A stretch of DNA of 64,000 nt from Gammaproteobacteria bacterium UBA7803 (GTDB lineage: Bacteria > Pseudomonadota > Gammaproteobacteria > Pseudomonadales > Azotimanducaceae): positions 69,233-133,232 of the forward strand of contig DLCH01000071.1 in assembly GCA_002480525.1 (NCBI GenBank), read 5' to 3'. Every line of letters begins with the position of its first letter. Positions within the stretch are counted from its first letter, which is position 1. Shown in pieces: positions 35,423 to 43,843 of this stretch. The notes under the pieces were generated by a model. The model was given only the letters and a program-made list of their open reading frames with translations, did no database searches and had not been told where the DNA came from. The translations under genes were made by a program, and so were the position numbers.

Positions 35423-36315
35423 GAGGATGCCTCGGTGACCTGGGCCGCCGGCTGCCCTTCCAGCGCGTGCCGGCGATCGTTGAACAGGGTCTGAAGAAAC
35501 GCCGACAGGGACTGAACCCTGGCGACGCCGCGGACGTCCGGGCGGATGAACAGCCACACGTCCCCCTGGCGCACCGGCTCCATGGCGCCGGCCCGGACCA
35601 GGGCCGGGTGGCCGTCGCCGATGTGGCAGGGCAGCAGCCCGACGCCGAGACCGGCCGCCAGGGCATCGGCCCGCAGCAGCACGTCGTCCAGCCGCAGGCC
35701 GAGCGGCAGGTCCGGGAAGTGACGCAGCCGCACCCGCGCCGACAGCGACGCCGGATCCGCGCCGCCGACCCACCGTCCCCGAGCGCCGGCCGCAGTGCCC
35801 GCCACGTACTCGGGGGTCGCATAGGCGCAGGCCATCACCTGGCCCAGCGGGCGGCCGATGAGGTCCTCGGGCGGATCGTCGGTCAGCCACAGGGCCATGT
35901 CCGCCTCGCCCCGCTGCAGCAGCGCCAGTGCCGGGTCCGAGGTCAGCGCCAGATCCAGCTCCGGATCGTCGTCGAGCAGCCGCCCGAGCACCGGCGTCAG
36001 CAGCTCCCGGGCCAGCGCCGGCGTGGCCGCCAGCGTCACCGGCCCGGCCAGCAGCGGCCCGCGGGCGCGCAGGCTGCGTTCCACCTGGTCGAGCTCGCCG
36101 GCGACCCGGTCGAGGGCCTCGATCACCTCGGCGCCGGCCGGGGTGATCTGCATGCCCCGCGGGGTACGGGCGAACAGCCGTGTGCCGACCCGCCGCTCGA
36201 GCTGGTCGAGATGCCGGGCGACCGTGGAACCGTGGACCCGCAGCCGCTCCCCGGCCGCCCGCACGGAACCGGTCTGCGCGACCGCCTGAACGAATTTGAA
36301 GTCATCCCAATCCAC
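35419..36315 (-). CDS. LysR-family regulator, first gene of the nitrile hydratase operon
   Basis: About 298 residues from GTG 36315, preceded by GGGGAGG; the frame is open to 36408 but without conserved sequence. The HTH (DWDDFKFVQAVAQTGSVRAAGERLRVHGSTVARHLDQLE) is a variant LysR helix-turn-helix, in which HGSTVARHL replaces the more common QPAVSRQI. The effector domain runs from about 90. It is unusual for a LysR regulator to be co-directional and translationally fused to its target operon rather than divergent; auto-regulation through the palindromes at 36402-36456 is likely. Confidence 0.88.
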   Translation of the reverse strand: MDWDDFKFVQAVAQTGSVRAAGERLRVHGSTVARHLDQLERRVGTRLFARTPRGMQITPAGAEVIEALDRVAGELDQVERSLRARGPLLAGPVTLAATPALARELLTPVLGRLLDDDPELDLALTSDPALALLQRGEADMALWLTDDPPEDLIGRPLGQVMACAYATPEYVAGTAAGARGRWVGGADPASLSARVRLRHFPDLPLGLRLDDVLLRADALAAGLGVGLLPCHIGDGHPALVRAGAMEPVRQGDVWLFIRPDVRGVARVQSLSAFLQTLFNDRRHALEGQPAAQVTEASS

Positions 36316-36396
36316 GGCAGGGCCTCCCCGGAGTGCCTGAGGCGGCCGGCCCCGCCCGTGGCGGTGCGGCCGACCTCTGAAGGGCAAAGTGCTGCG

Positions 36397-36424
36397 ATTA
36401 TGCAACACTCTGTTGCGTTACCAA
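36397..36424 (-). promoter_or_regulatory. Predicted promoter of the lysR-nitrile hydratase operon
   Basis: On the reverse strand, TTGGTA (36424-36419) and CATAAT (36402-36397) are separated by 16 bases, a good -35/-10 pair in an unusually AT-rich patch. Transcription would begin near 36390, about 75 bases before the LysR start codon. Prediction only. Confidence 0.6.
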
Positions 36425-36456
36425 AGGTTGCGTTTCATGTTACCTAAAGTAACATG
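36402..36456. promoter_or_regulatory. Two interrupted palindromes, probable LysR operators
   Basis: GCAAC-N5-GTTGC at 36402-36416 lies inside the predicted promoter spacer. CATGTTAC-N5-GTAACATG at 36436-36456 lies just upstream of the -35. The second has the size and T-N11-A shape of LysR recognition sites. This arrangement suggests an upstream recognition site plus a promoter-overlapping site. Confidence 0.6.
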
Positions 36457-36543
36457 GGCACCAAGATCCGGCGAGGGATACCCGACCTCCCCTCCCCTCC
36501 CCTTCCCTCGGGTATCCCTCCCGGTCTACCCCTCCCTGAATAC

Positions 36544-36589
36544 CGGCGGGGACAGAGTCCGAAAAGATTCTGCCCCGCCGTTTTTCTTT
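36544..36589 (+). terminator. Stem with T-run (terminator-like repeat remnant)
   Basis: CGGCGGGG (36544-36551) pairs with CCCCGCCG (36573-36580) and is followed by TTTTTCTTT. It would stop forward-strand transcription, yet no forward gene precedes it. The enclosed GACAGAGTCCGAAAAGATTCTG resembles GGGGACAGA-type repeats that are widespread in gammaproteobacteria, so it may be a repeat relic. The rest of the 36457-36615 gap is a pyrimidine-rich tract (CCTCCCCTCCCC) with no other feature seen. Confidence 0.5.
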
Positions 36590-36615
36590 GCCCCCGACCC
36601 GACCGGCCAGAGCAC

Positions 36616-37437
36616 TCAGTGGGTGGCGGACACCCGCACCCGCCCGTCAGCGTCCACGCGGACCTCCGGCAGGTGACTGAGCACGCAGGGGCGCCCGGAC
36701 AGGTTCTCGCCGGTCGCCACGTCGAAGCGGTCGCCATGCCAGGGGCAAACCACCTGGCCATCCGCCAGCGCCCCGGCCTGCAGCGGCCCGAGCTGATGGG
36801 GGCAGCGCGCCGGGAACGCGCACAGGGCGTCCGCCACCCGGGCGACCACGAACTCCCGGCCGGCCAGGGTGACCGTGCAGGGCAGGCGCAGATCGGCGAC
36901 GGGCCCGAGGTCCAGGTGGCGCTCCGCGTCCCGGGCCCGGTCGATGCGCCGGTCGAGCTGACGCTGACGGTCGACCATCATCGCCTCGTCGAGAGCACTG
37001 AAGCCCGTCAGCCAGGCCGCCCACACCCGTCCGATGCGATCCGCGCCGCGCCCGCTCCGCGACGGCAGCAGACACCGCACCGTCACCGTCAGCCCCGGCG
37101 CGCCCGCCGGGGCCGGCTCGGCCTCGCCGTCCATGCGCCAGCCGGCCCGCGGGCCGCTGCGCCAGCGCGCCGACCAGCGCCGCCGGCCCCGATCGAGCTC
37201 GAGCGCCACCAGCGCCCACCGCCCGTGCCGGTCCGCGATGTCCGCCTGCCAGCCCCAGGCGCCCCAGGAGCGGCAGCGCACCGCCTGCACGTCGCCGGCG
37301 TGGACGTGGGGCAGGCGCTGCCAGTCGAGCAGGTTCTCGTACAGCCGCTCGAGGGACACGGGCAGGTGGCGGCGCAGGCCGCCCAGGTCGAGCAGCTCCG
37401 CTTCGCCGCCGGGGGCCAGCCGGGTCGAGGCGGTCAT
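36616..37437 (-). CDS. Rieske [2Fe-2S] protein with N-terminal START/SRPBCC-like domain
   Basis: About 273 residues from ATG 37437. The N-terminal 170 residues look like a ligand-binding SRPBCC/START-type domain (LPVSLERLYENLLDWQRLPHVH). The C terminus is a Rieske domain with CPHQLGPL and CPWHGDRFD supplying the two Cys-x-His pairs. This is the reverse order of ring-hydroxylating oxygenases, which have Rieske first and the catalytic domain second, and no mononuclear iron site is evident, so an electron-transfer or lipid-handling role is more likely than oxygenase. No function is assigned. The 277 bp upstream hold no gene I can support. Confidence 0.8.
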   Translation of the reverse strand: MTASTRLAPGGEAELLDLGGLRRHLPVSLERLYENLLDWQRLPHVHAGDVQAVRCRSWGAWGWQADIADRHGRWALVALELDRGRRRWSARWRSGPRAGWRMDGEAEPAPAGAPGLTVTVRCLLPSRSGRGADRIGRVWAAWLTGFSALDEAMMVDRQRQLDRRIDRARDAERHLDLGPVADLRLPCTVTLAGREFVVARVADALCAFPARCPHQLGPLQAGALADGQVVCPWHGDRFDVATGENLSGRPCVLSHLPEVRVDADGRVRVSATH

Positions 37438-37714
37438 CGCCGGCCCGGCTCCGGCCCGCCGGACCCGCGCCGGCATTGCGCAGTGCACGATTGACTTGGG
37501 TACGGGGCTCTGGTGATATCAACCGCGGGGAGGAAAGGGAGTTGCGGACAACGCGCCCTTTTCGCGAGGGGCGGCCGAGCTGATGCTCGGCCGACTCGTT
37601 TCTGGCCCCGGAAAATTCCGCCGTTCGCACCACCGGCTGCTGCGCAGACGCCGCCCCGCACCTCGATCCACCCGCCTCCGGGCATGCCCCCGACCGACGG
37701 CCTTTCCGGCCCCG

Positions 37715-38401
37715 TCACCAGGCGCCGTCTTCGCCGCGCTGCCCGAGCAGGTCGCTCAGCCGCCGGCTGTTGGCACCGACCGTCCGCTCGATGAAGTCGT
37801 CGAGCTGCTCCTCCCCGGCGAAGGCCACGAGCTGACCTTCCAGCAGAAGCTGCGCGTAGCCGTGGACGTGGCTCCAGCCGAGCAGCACGTCCTCCATCAG
37901 CGCCGCGTCCTGCACCCGCTCGGCGAGCTCGGCCGGGGCCACGTCCGGCTCGCCACGCAGACGGGTGATGGTGCCCGTCAGCTCGGCGAACGCCCGGGCG
38001 GATGCCGCGGCGAGGGTACGGTTGCAGGGATCGAGGCCGTCGGACCGGAACATCAGCCGGAAATGCGCGGGATGCCGCCGCGCGAACGTCACGTAGGTGC
38101 GCGCCGCCGCCGTGAACCGCCGGCCCGGATCCTCGCCGGCGGCCTCCCGCGCCGCGACCAGCGCTTCGGTCAGACGGTCGAAGCCGCGCGCCGCCACTTC
38201 CGAGAGCAGCGTCGAGACGTCAGGGAAGTGATGCTTGGGCGCGGCGTGGGACACGCCCGCCCGCCGGGCGCAGGCGCGCAGGGTCAGCCCACCGAGCCCC
38301 TCCTCCCGCAGCAGCGACTCGGCAGCCTCCAGCAGCGCCTCCCGCAGGTCGCCGTGGTGGTAGCCGGCCCGGGACCGGGCGTGCCCGGCGGTCTCGCTCA
38401 C
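37715..38401 (-). CDS. TetR/AcrR-family regulator
   Basis: 228 residues. The N-terminal HTH is YHHGDLREALLEAAESLLREEG followed by LTLRACARRAGVSHAAPKHHFPDVSTLLSEV. The C-terminal ligand domain resembles the WHG type (FARRHPAHFRLMF). GTG start at 38401 overlaps the ileS stop by four bases, an odd partnership: a regulator co-transcribed downstream of isoleucyl-tRNA synthetase. The target is unknown. Confidence 0.9.
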   Translation of the reverse strand: MSETAGHARSRAGYHHGDLREALLEAAESLLREEGLGGLTLRACARRAGVSHAAPKHHFPDVSTLLSEVAARGFDRLTEALVAAREAAGEDPGRRFTAAARTYVTFARRHPAHFRLMFRSDGLDPCNRTLAAASARAFAELTGTITRLRGEPDVAPAELAERVQDAALMEDVLLGWSHVHGYAQLLLEGQLVAFAGEEQLDDFIERTVGANSRRLSDLLGQRGEDGAW

Positions 38402-41400
38402 GTCGCCTCCGAGCGGCGCACCGTGAAGCGGAACGCCAGCCCGTCGATGGTCACCTCGACGCCGCCGGTCAGTCCGGGCTCGCGCTCGAACACCACCGCG
38501 AGCACCTCGCCGGCGACGTACGCCGCGTGCTCCTGCGCGGCGCGGACGAGGGCCTCCTCGCCGTCGAACCGCACCAAGATGCGGTCGGCCACGTTCAGGT
38601 CCATTTCCTTGCGGTGACGCTGGATCCGGTTGACGATCTCGCGGGCATAGCCGCCGCGCAGCAGCTCGTCGTCGAGCGCCGTGTCGAGATCCACGGCGAT
38701 GGCGCCGTTGGACACGGTGTTGGTGCCGTCACGCGGCTGCTGCACGACCTCGATCTCTTCGCTGGTGAAGCGCTCGCCGTCGATCTCGATCCAGCCGTCC
38801 CGGGACAGGCCGCCGATCCGGTCGGAGTCGAGCCCCCGGATCGCCTGGGTGAAGGCCTTCATGCGCTTGCCCAGCCGTTTGCCGAGCACGGGAAAGTTCG
38901 GCTTGGCCGCGATTTCGATGTAGGCGGCCTCGTCGCTGTCGTAGCGGACCGCCAGCACGTTCAGCTCGGAGCGGACGTAGCCCTCCAGCCGTTCGAGCTC
39001 GTCGAGCACGGCGCGGTCCCGATGGACGACCGTGAGCGAGCGCAGCGGCGTGCGCAGACCGATCTTCACCTCCTCCCGCTTCTGCCGTCCGAGCAGCACC
39101 ACCTGCTGCATCAGCGCCACCGACGACTCCAGCTCAGGCCGCGACCACTGGGGCTCCGGCGTGGGGTAGTCGCACAGGTGCACCGACGCCGGCGTCGGCT
39201 CGCCGCCGCCCAGCGCGCCGAGCTCCCGGTAGACGTGCTCGGCGAGGAACGGCGCGAACGGCGCCATGACCTGGCACAGCTCGTAGAGCGCCGTGTACAG
39301 GGTGCTGAAGGCGGCGATCTTGTCCGCGGTGATGTCCTCGCCCCAGAAGCGCGACCGGTTCAGCCGGATGTACCAGTTGGTGAGGTCCTCGATGAAGTCG
39401 AAGAGCTGGGGCACCACGTTGTACAGGCGGTATCCCTCCATCTCCTCGGCCACCCGGGCCTTCAGGGTCTGGAGCCGGGACAGGATCCACTGATCCAGCA
39501 CGTTCTCGCCGACGTGGTGGCCCTTGTCAGGGGACCACTGGTCGATCTCGGCGTAGGTGCGCAGGAACGAGAAGGCGTTGTACCAGGGCAGCAGCGCGCG
39601 GCGCGTCATGTCACGCACGCCGGCGTCGGCGAAGCGCTGCTCCTCGCCGCGCACCAGGCCGGAGTTGATCAGGTACAGGCGCAGCGCGTCGGCGCCGTAG
39701 GTCTCCATGAGCTCGTCCGGCGGCGTGTAGTTGCGCAGCCGCTTGGACATCTTGCGGCCGTCTTCCGCCAGCACCATGCCGTTGACGATGACGTTGCGGA
39801 ACGCCGGCTTGTCGTAGAGCGCCGCGGCCAGCACCGTCAGGGTGTAGAACCAGCCCCGGGTCTGATCGAGACCCTCGGCGATGAACTCGGCCGGGAACCC
39901 CGCCTTGAACATCTCCTCGTTCTCGAACGGATAGTGAAGCTGGGCGTAGGGCATCGAGCCGGACTCGAACCAGCAGTCGAGCACCTCTTCCACGCGTCGG
40001 TAGGTGCCTTCCTCGCCGGGCAGCTCGAAGGTCAGCGGGTCGACGTACTCCCGGTGCAGGTCGTCCACCCGCACGCCCGTGTAGCGCTCCAGCTCGTCGA
40101 TGGAGCCGATGCACACCCGGTTGCCGGTGACGTCGTTCTCCCAGATGGGAATGGGGGTGCCCCACACACGGTTGCGGGAGATCGACCAGTCGATGGCGCC
40201 CGCCAGCCAGTTGCCGAAGCGGCCCTGCTTGATGTGCTCCGGCACCCAGTGGATCTGCTCGTTGGCGGCCAGCAGCCGGTCGGTGATCGCGGTCACCGCC
40301 ACGTACCAGGACGGGATCGCGCGATAGATCAGCGGCGTGTCCGACCGGTAGCAGAACGGATAGCTGTGCTGGATGACGTCCTGCCGGAACAGGGCGCCGG
40401 AGTCCTTGAGGTGGCGGATGATGTGCCGGTCGGCATCCTTCACGTATTCGCCTGCGAAGTCGGCGACCTCGTCGGTGAACACGCCGTTCATGGTCACCGG
40501 GCAGACGAAGGCGTCGATGCCGGCGGCCTTCAGCACCCGGTAGTCGTCCTCGCCGAAGGCGGGGGCCTGATGGACGAGCCCGGTGCCGCTGTCGGTGCTG
40601 ACGTAGTCGTCCATGACGACCTGGAACGCGCCCAGGGCGGCCTGGTCGGCGAAGTAGGGGAACAGCGGCCGGTAGCGGCGGCCGAGCAGCTCCCGGCCCT
40701 TCAGCCGCGCCTCGATCTCGAAGTCGCCGTAGGCGCCGAGCCGTTCTTCGGCCAGATAGAGGTGCCGGCCGCTCTCGGGGTCCCGCACCTTCACGTAGTC
40801 GATGTCCGGGCCCACGCAGATGGCCAGGTTGGACGGCAGCGTCCACGGGGTCGTGGTCCACGCCGCCAGGTAGGCGTCCTCGTCTTCCAGAGCGAACAGC
40901 ACCGTCACGGACGGGTCCTGCACGTCCATGTAGTTCATGTTCGCTTCGAAGTTGGACAGCGGCGTGCCGAGCGCCGTGGACAGGGGCATGATGCGCACGC
41001 CCTGGTAGACCAGGCCCTCGTCCCACAGCCGCTTGACCACCCACCACACCGACTCCATGAACGACGGGTCCATGGTCTTGTAGTCGTCGTCGAAGTCGAC
41101 CCAGCGGCCCAGCCGGGTGATGGTCTGGCGCCACTCGGACACGTAGCGCTGCACGATGGACCGGCACTGGGCGTTGTAGCCGGCGACGCCAAGCTCCTCC
41201 ACGGCCTGCTGGGCGGACATGTTGAGCTGTTTGTCGATCTCGTGCTCGATGGGCAGGCCGTGGCAGTCCCAGCCGAACCGGCGCAGCACGTAGCGGCCCT
41301 TCATGGTCCAGTACCGGGGCACGATGTCCTTGATGGTGCTGGCGACGATGTGGCCGTGGTGGGGCAGGCCGGTGGCGAACGGCGGGCCGTCGTAGAAGAT

Positions 41401-41529
41401 GTACGGCTTCTTGTCCCGCGTCTTCGCCAGGGTTTTCTGGAAGACTTCCCCCTCCCGCCAGAACGCGAGCACGTCGTGCTCCATGTCCACGAAGGAGAAG
41501 GACGAGCCAGTTTGCGCTGGTTCAGCCAT
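38398..41529 (-). CDS. ileS: Isoleucyl-tRNA synthetase, type 2 (eukaryote-like)
   Basis: About 1,043 residues from ATG 41529; another in-frame ATG lies at 41562. The length and the start PYIFYDGPPFATGLPHHGH, with class I motif HHGH at 57-60, mark the long type 2 IleRS found in eukaryotes, some bacteria and mupirocin-resistant strains, rather than the roughly 930-residue E. coli type. The KMSKR motif is near residue 592 (EDGRKMSKRLRNY). A CP1 editing domain with FGWDCHGLPIE upstream and a long C-terminal extension are present. It charges tRNA-Ile and edits valine. No second ileS is visible here. Confidence 0.95.
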   Translation of the reverse strand: MAEPAQTGSSFSFVDMEHDVLAFWREGEVFQKTLAKTRDKKPYIFYDGPPFATGLPHHGHIVASTIKDIVPRYWTMKGRYVLRRFGWDCHGLPIEHEIDKQLNMSAQQAVEELGVAGYNAQCRSIVQRYVSEWRQTITRLGRWVDFDDDYKTMDPSFMESVWWVVKRLWDEGLVYQGVRIMPLSTALGTPLSNFEANMNYMDVQDPSVTVLFALEDEDAYLAAWTTTPWTLPSNLAICVGPDIDYVKVRDPESGRHLYLAEERLGAYGDFEIEARLKGRELLGRRYRPLFPYFADQAALGAFQVVMDDYVSTDSGTGLVHQAPAFGEDDYRVLKAAGIDAFVCPVTMNGVFTDEVADFAGEYVKDADRHIIRHLKDSGALFRQDVIQHSYPFCYRSDTPLIYRAIPSWYVAVTAITDRLLAANEQIHWVPEHIKQGRFGNWLAGAIDWSISRNRVWGTPIPIWENDVTGNRVCIGSIDELERYTGVRVDDLHREYVDPLTFELPGEEGTYRRVEEVLDCWFESGSMPYAQLHYPFENEEMFKAGFPAEFIAEGLDQTRGWFYTLTVLAAALYDKPAFRNVIVNGMVLAEDGRKMSKRLRNYTPPDELMETYGADALRLYLINSGLVRGEEQRFADAGVRDMTRRALLPWYNAFSFLRTYAEIDQWSPDKGHHVGENVLDQWILSRLQTLKARVAEEMEGYRLYNVVPQLFDFIEDLTNWYIRLNRSRFWGEDITADKIAAFSTLYTALYELCQVMAPFAPFLAEHVYRELGALGGGEPTPASVHLCDYPTPEPQWSRPELESSVALMQQVVLLGRQKREEVKIGLRTPLRSLTVVHRDRAVLDELERLEGYVRSELNVLAVRYDSDEAAYIEIAAKPNFPVLGKRLGKRMKAFTQAIRGLDSDRIGGLSRDGWIEIDGERFTSEEIEVVQQPRDGTNTVSNGAIAVDLDTALDDELLRGGYAREIVNRIQRHRKEMDLNVADRILVRFDGEEALVRAAQEHAAYVAGEVLAVVFEREPGLTGGVEVTIDGLAFRFTVRRSEAT

Positions 41530-41599
41530 ATCGTCAGCGGGGTGTTCCAAAAGGCCGCGCATTGTACCCTGATTCTTTCCGTACCACCGCGAGGACACC

Positions 41600-42460
41600 A
41601 TGGAATTCGGCGCAGTCTTTCCCCACAACGAGATCGGCACGGACCCGGGCGCGATCCGCGCCTTCGCCCAGGGCGTGGAGGCCCTGGGCGCCACCCATCT
41701 GCTGATCTACGACCACGTGCTGGGCGCCGACCCGGACCGCCCCGGCGGCTGGAAGGGCCCCTACGACAAGGACGTGGCGTTCCACGAGCCGCTGACCACC
41801 TTCGCCTACATCGCCGCCGTCACCGAGCGCATCGAGCTGGTCACCACGGTGCTGATCCTGCCCCAGCGGCAGACGGCCCTGGTGGCCAAGCAGGCCGCGG
41901 AAGTGGCGATACTGTCCGGCAACCGGCTGCGCCTCGGCGTCGGCACCGGCTGGAACCGGATCGAGTATCAGGCGCTGAACGAGGATTTCGGCACCCGCGG
42001 CCGGCGCCAGGCGGAACAGGTCGAGCTCATGCGCCGGCTGTGGCAGGAGGACTCGCTGACCTTCGAGGGGGAGTTCCACACCGTCGACGCCGCCAGCATC
42101 AACCCGCGGCCGTCGAAGCCGATCCCGGTTTGGTTCGGCGGCTCCGCGCCGGCGCTGCTCGAGCGCTGCGGCCGCCTCGGCGACGGCTGGATCCCGCTGA
42201 TGGGCCCGAACGACGCCGCCCGGGAATGCATCGACACCATCGCCCGCCACCGCCGGGACGCGGGCCGGTCCATGGACGGCTTCGGCATCCAGGCCCAGGC
42301 CCAGTACAGCGGCGGCAACCCGGACCGCTGGGCGAACCACGCCGCCCGCTGGCGCGACCTCGGCTGCACCCACCTGGCCGTGGCGAGCCACAACGCCGGG
42401 CCCACCGACGTGGACGGCCACCTGGCCCGGGTCGAGGAATACCTCACCGCGGTGCGCTGA
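41600..42460 (+). CDS. LLM-class (luciferase-like) flavin/F420 oxidoreductase
   Basis: 286 residues. MEFGAVFPHNEIGTDPGAIRAFAQGVEALGATHLLIYDHVLG, then LTTVLILPQRQTALVAKQAAEVAILSGNRLRLGVGTGWN, are the TIM-barrel LLM signatures. Family members of this length are often annotated as F420-dependent, but many in proteobacteria use FMNH2, and no F420 gene is present here. Substrate unknown. Divergent from ileS with a 70-bp gap. Confidence 0.88.
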   Translation: MEFGAVFPHNEIGTDPGAIRAFAQGVEALGATHLLIYDHVLGADPDRPGGWKGPYDKDVAFHEPLTTFAYIAAVTERIELVTTVLILPQRQTALVAKQAAEVAILSGNRLRLGVGTGWNRIEYQALNEDFGTRGRRQAEQVELMRRLWQEDSLTFEGEFHTVDAASINPRPSKPIPVWFGGSAPALLERCGRLGDGWIPLMGPNDAARECIDTIARHRRDAGRSMDGFGIQAQAQYSGGNPDRWANHAARWRDLGCTHLAVASHNAGPTDVDGHLARVEEYLTAVR

Positions 42461-42472
42461 AGTCACAGCCTC

Positions 42473-42593
42473 CGTAGCAGCGATCTCCAGATCGTGATCG
42501 CGCGGGACTTGGAATGAACCTGCGGTTTCCCCCGGGAAACCGCCTGGCCGCCGCCGTGCGGCGGCCAATCGCGATCTGGAGATCGCTCCTACA
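42473..42593. repeat. 121-bp REP-bounded element, copy 1
   Basis: Outer palindromic arms GCGATCTCCAGATCG (left) and CGCGATCTGGAGATCGCTCC (right) enclose a conserved core: GGGACTTGGAATGAAC, a hairpin CGGTTTCCC/GGGAAACCG and a GCCGCCG/CGGCGGC hairpin. The same order recurs at 57385-57508. It lies between convergent genes, immediately downstream of the luciferase-like gene. Confidence 0.9.
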
Positions 42594-42641
42594 GGGCCGG
42601 CCCGGCGTTTTCAGGGCCCCGAGCAGGGAGGGGGCAGGGCG

Positions 42642-43271
42642 TCAGCGGTCGACGGCCCCCATGAAGTCGCCGCCGCCCGCCGGCGCCGGCACCTCGACCA
42701 CCCGCTCAGGCTCGTCGTCGTACTCCAGGTGCAACGCCCGGCACATGGTGGCGTGCATCTCGTACATGCAGGTGGTGTAGGTGAGCTCGAGAATCTCGAC
42801 GTCCGACAGGTGTTCCTTCAGCGCCTCGAACAGGCCGTCCGGGGTGCGTCCGCCGTCCAGCACCAGGCAGTCGGTGTAGGCGAGCACCAGGCGCTCGAGC
42901 TCGTCGAAACAGTCCGCGGCCTGCCAGTGGGCCACCGACTCGATCTGCTCCTCGGTGAAGTCCAGCGAGCGCATGGCCTTGCAGTGCTGGGAGAACACGA
43001 ACTGGCTGCCGCGGGCGTAGCCGGCCCGGGTCTGTCCCAGCTCCCGCAGGCGCGGATCCAGCTCCCGGCGCTCGCTGCGGTAGAAGCGGAAGCCCTCCAC
43101 GGCGTGGTCGAAGCAGTCCGGCACCAGCGCGAACACGGTCCACCAGTTGCCCGGCGTGCCGGTGTCCGTGCCCGGCTCCTCCACCGGATCCCGATCGCCG
43201 AACAGGAATTCGTACATGCGCCGGATGTGCTCCGGCGCGTCGTCGCGGCTGACCTGGCGAAGTCTGGGCAT
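42642..43271 (-). CDS. Carboxymuconolactone decarboxylase/AhpD-like protein
   Basis: About 209 residues from ATG 43271 with GGGAGGGG upstream. All-helical; the segment RELGQTRAGYARGSQFVFSQHCKAMRSLDFTEEQIESV is the AhpD-like core. Only one cysteine stands where AhpD has a CxxC, so the peroxidase-reductase chemistry of AhpD is doubtful. The C-terminal segment LSDVEILELTYTTCMYEMHATMCRALHLEYDDEPERV is typical of a CMD subgroup of unknown function. Confidence 0.78.
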   Translation of the reverse strand: MPRLRQVSRDDAPEHIRRMYEFLFGDRDPVEEPGTDTGTPGNWWTVFALVPDCFDHAVEGFRFYRSERRELDPRLRELGQTRAGYARGSQFVFSQHCKAMRSLDFTEEQIESVAHWQAADCFDELERLVLAYTDCLVLDGGRTPDGLFEALKEHLSDVEILELTYTTCMYEMHATMCRALHLEYDDEPERVVEVPAPAGGGDFMGAVDR

Positions 43272-43384
43272 GGCCCCCTCCCGAATGTGTTGGAGGACCA
43301 TTATGACCCCCGCCCGCCAGCCGGCAAGTTGGCCACCGCCCCGGGGCGGCAGGGCGGACCGGCGGCGCGGCGCCGCCGGCCGGA

Positions 43385-43660
43385 TCAGCTCGCCTGGCCG
43401 AAGCTCGGCGCCAGCGGCCGGCCCATCACGTAGGAGTCGAGGACGAACTCTCGGATCACGTTCAGGGGCCCCTCTGCTTCCGCCCGCTCCCGCAGCAGCT
43501 CCTTGAGCATGCCGGCCTCGATCTCCGCTTCGAACTGGGAATCGTACGGGCCGACGTCCACCCCCTCCCGGGTGTGGAAGTACCAGCGGCCGTCACTCAG
43601 AAACACCCGTTCCGAGCGGAACCAGGTGCGTGGCCGTTCGTTCAGTCGTACCGCATTCAT
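43385..43660 (-). CDS. Small conserved protein (DUF6316-like)
   Basis: 91 residues. RTWFRSERVFLSDGRWYFHTREGVDVGPYDSQFEAE resembles the DUF6316 group of small gammaproteobacterial proteins (R-x-R-F-x-G-WYF-TREG-x-x-GP-[FY]). No catalytic motif, signal or membrane helix. Divergent from the ATP-grasp gene. Function unknown. Confidence 0.65.
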   Translation of the reverse strand: MNAVRLNERPRTWFRSERVFLSDGRWYFHTREGVDVGPYDSQFEAEIEAGMLKELLRERAEAEGPLNVIREFVLDSYVMGRPLAPSFGQAS

Positions 43661-43788
43661 CGCTCACAATCCGCAAGACGTGAGGGACCGAGTGTGTGCG
43701 CGGACCGCCGGGTCGTCTGTACGAAACTTGTCAACGAGATTTGGGCAGATCCATCGCCGGGGCCGCCGCATTCCGTGGCGATTGCGCA

Positions 43789-43816
43789 TTGACAAGCCGG
43801 CGTACTGGGGCAGAAT
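43789..43816 (+). promoter_or_regulatory. Sigma-70-like promoter of the ATP-grasp gene
   Basis: TTGACA (43789-43794), 16-base spacer, then CAGAAT (43811-43816). This is a perfect -35 and a four-of-six -10, placed so that transcription starts about 20 bases before ATG 43844. The short leader leaves little room for a strong ribosome site, and none is obvious. Confidence 0.55.
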
Positions 43817-43843
43817 TCCGCGCCGTTCCGGGATGTCCGAATC

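Noticed and set aside
31205..35494. 1,429-codon forward open frame opposite the nitrile hydratase operon
   Set aside because: It is antisense to five recognisable genes and low-complexity; no domain is visible.
36544..36589. True terminator of the Rieske gene
   Set aside because: The T-run is on the forward strand, whereas the Rieske gene is transcribed on the reverse strand, so it cannot serve as its intrinsic terminator.
38527..42477. 1,316-codon forward open frame opposite ileS
   Set aside because: It is antisense to isoleucyl-tRNA synthetase and then runs out of frame through the luciferase-like gene.
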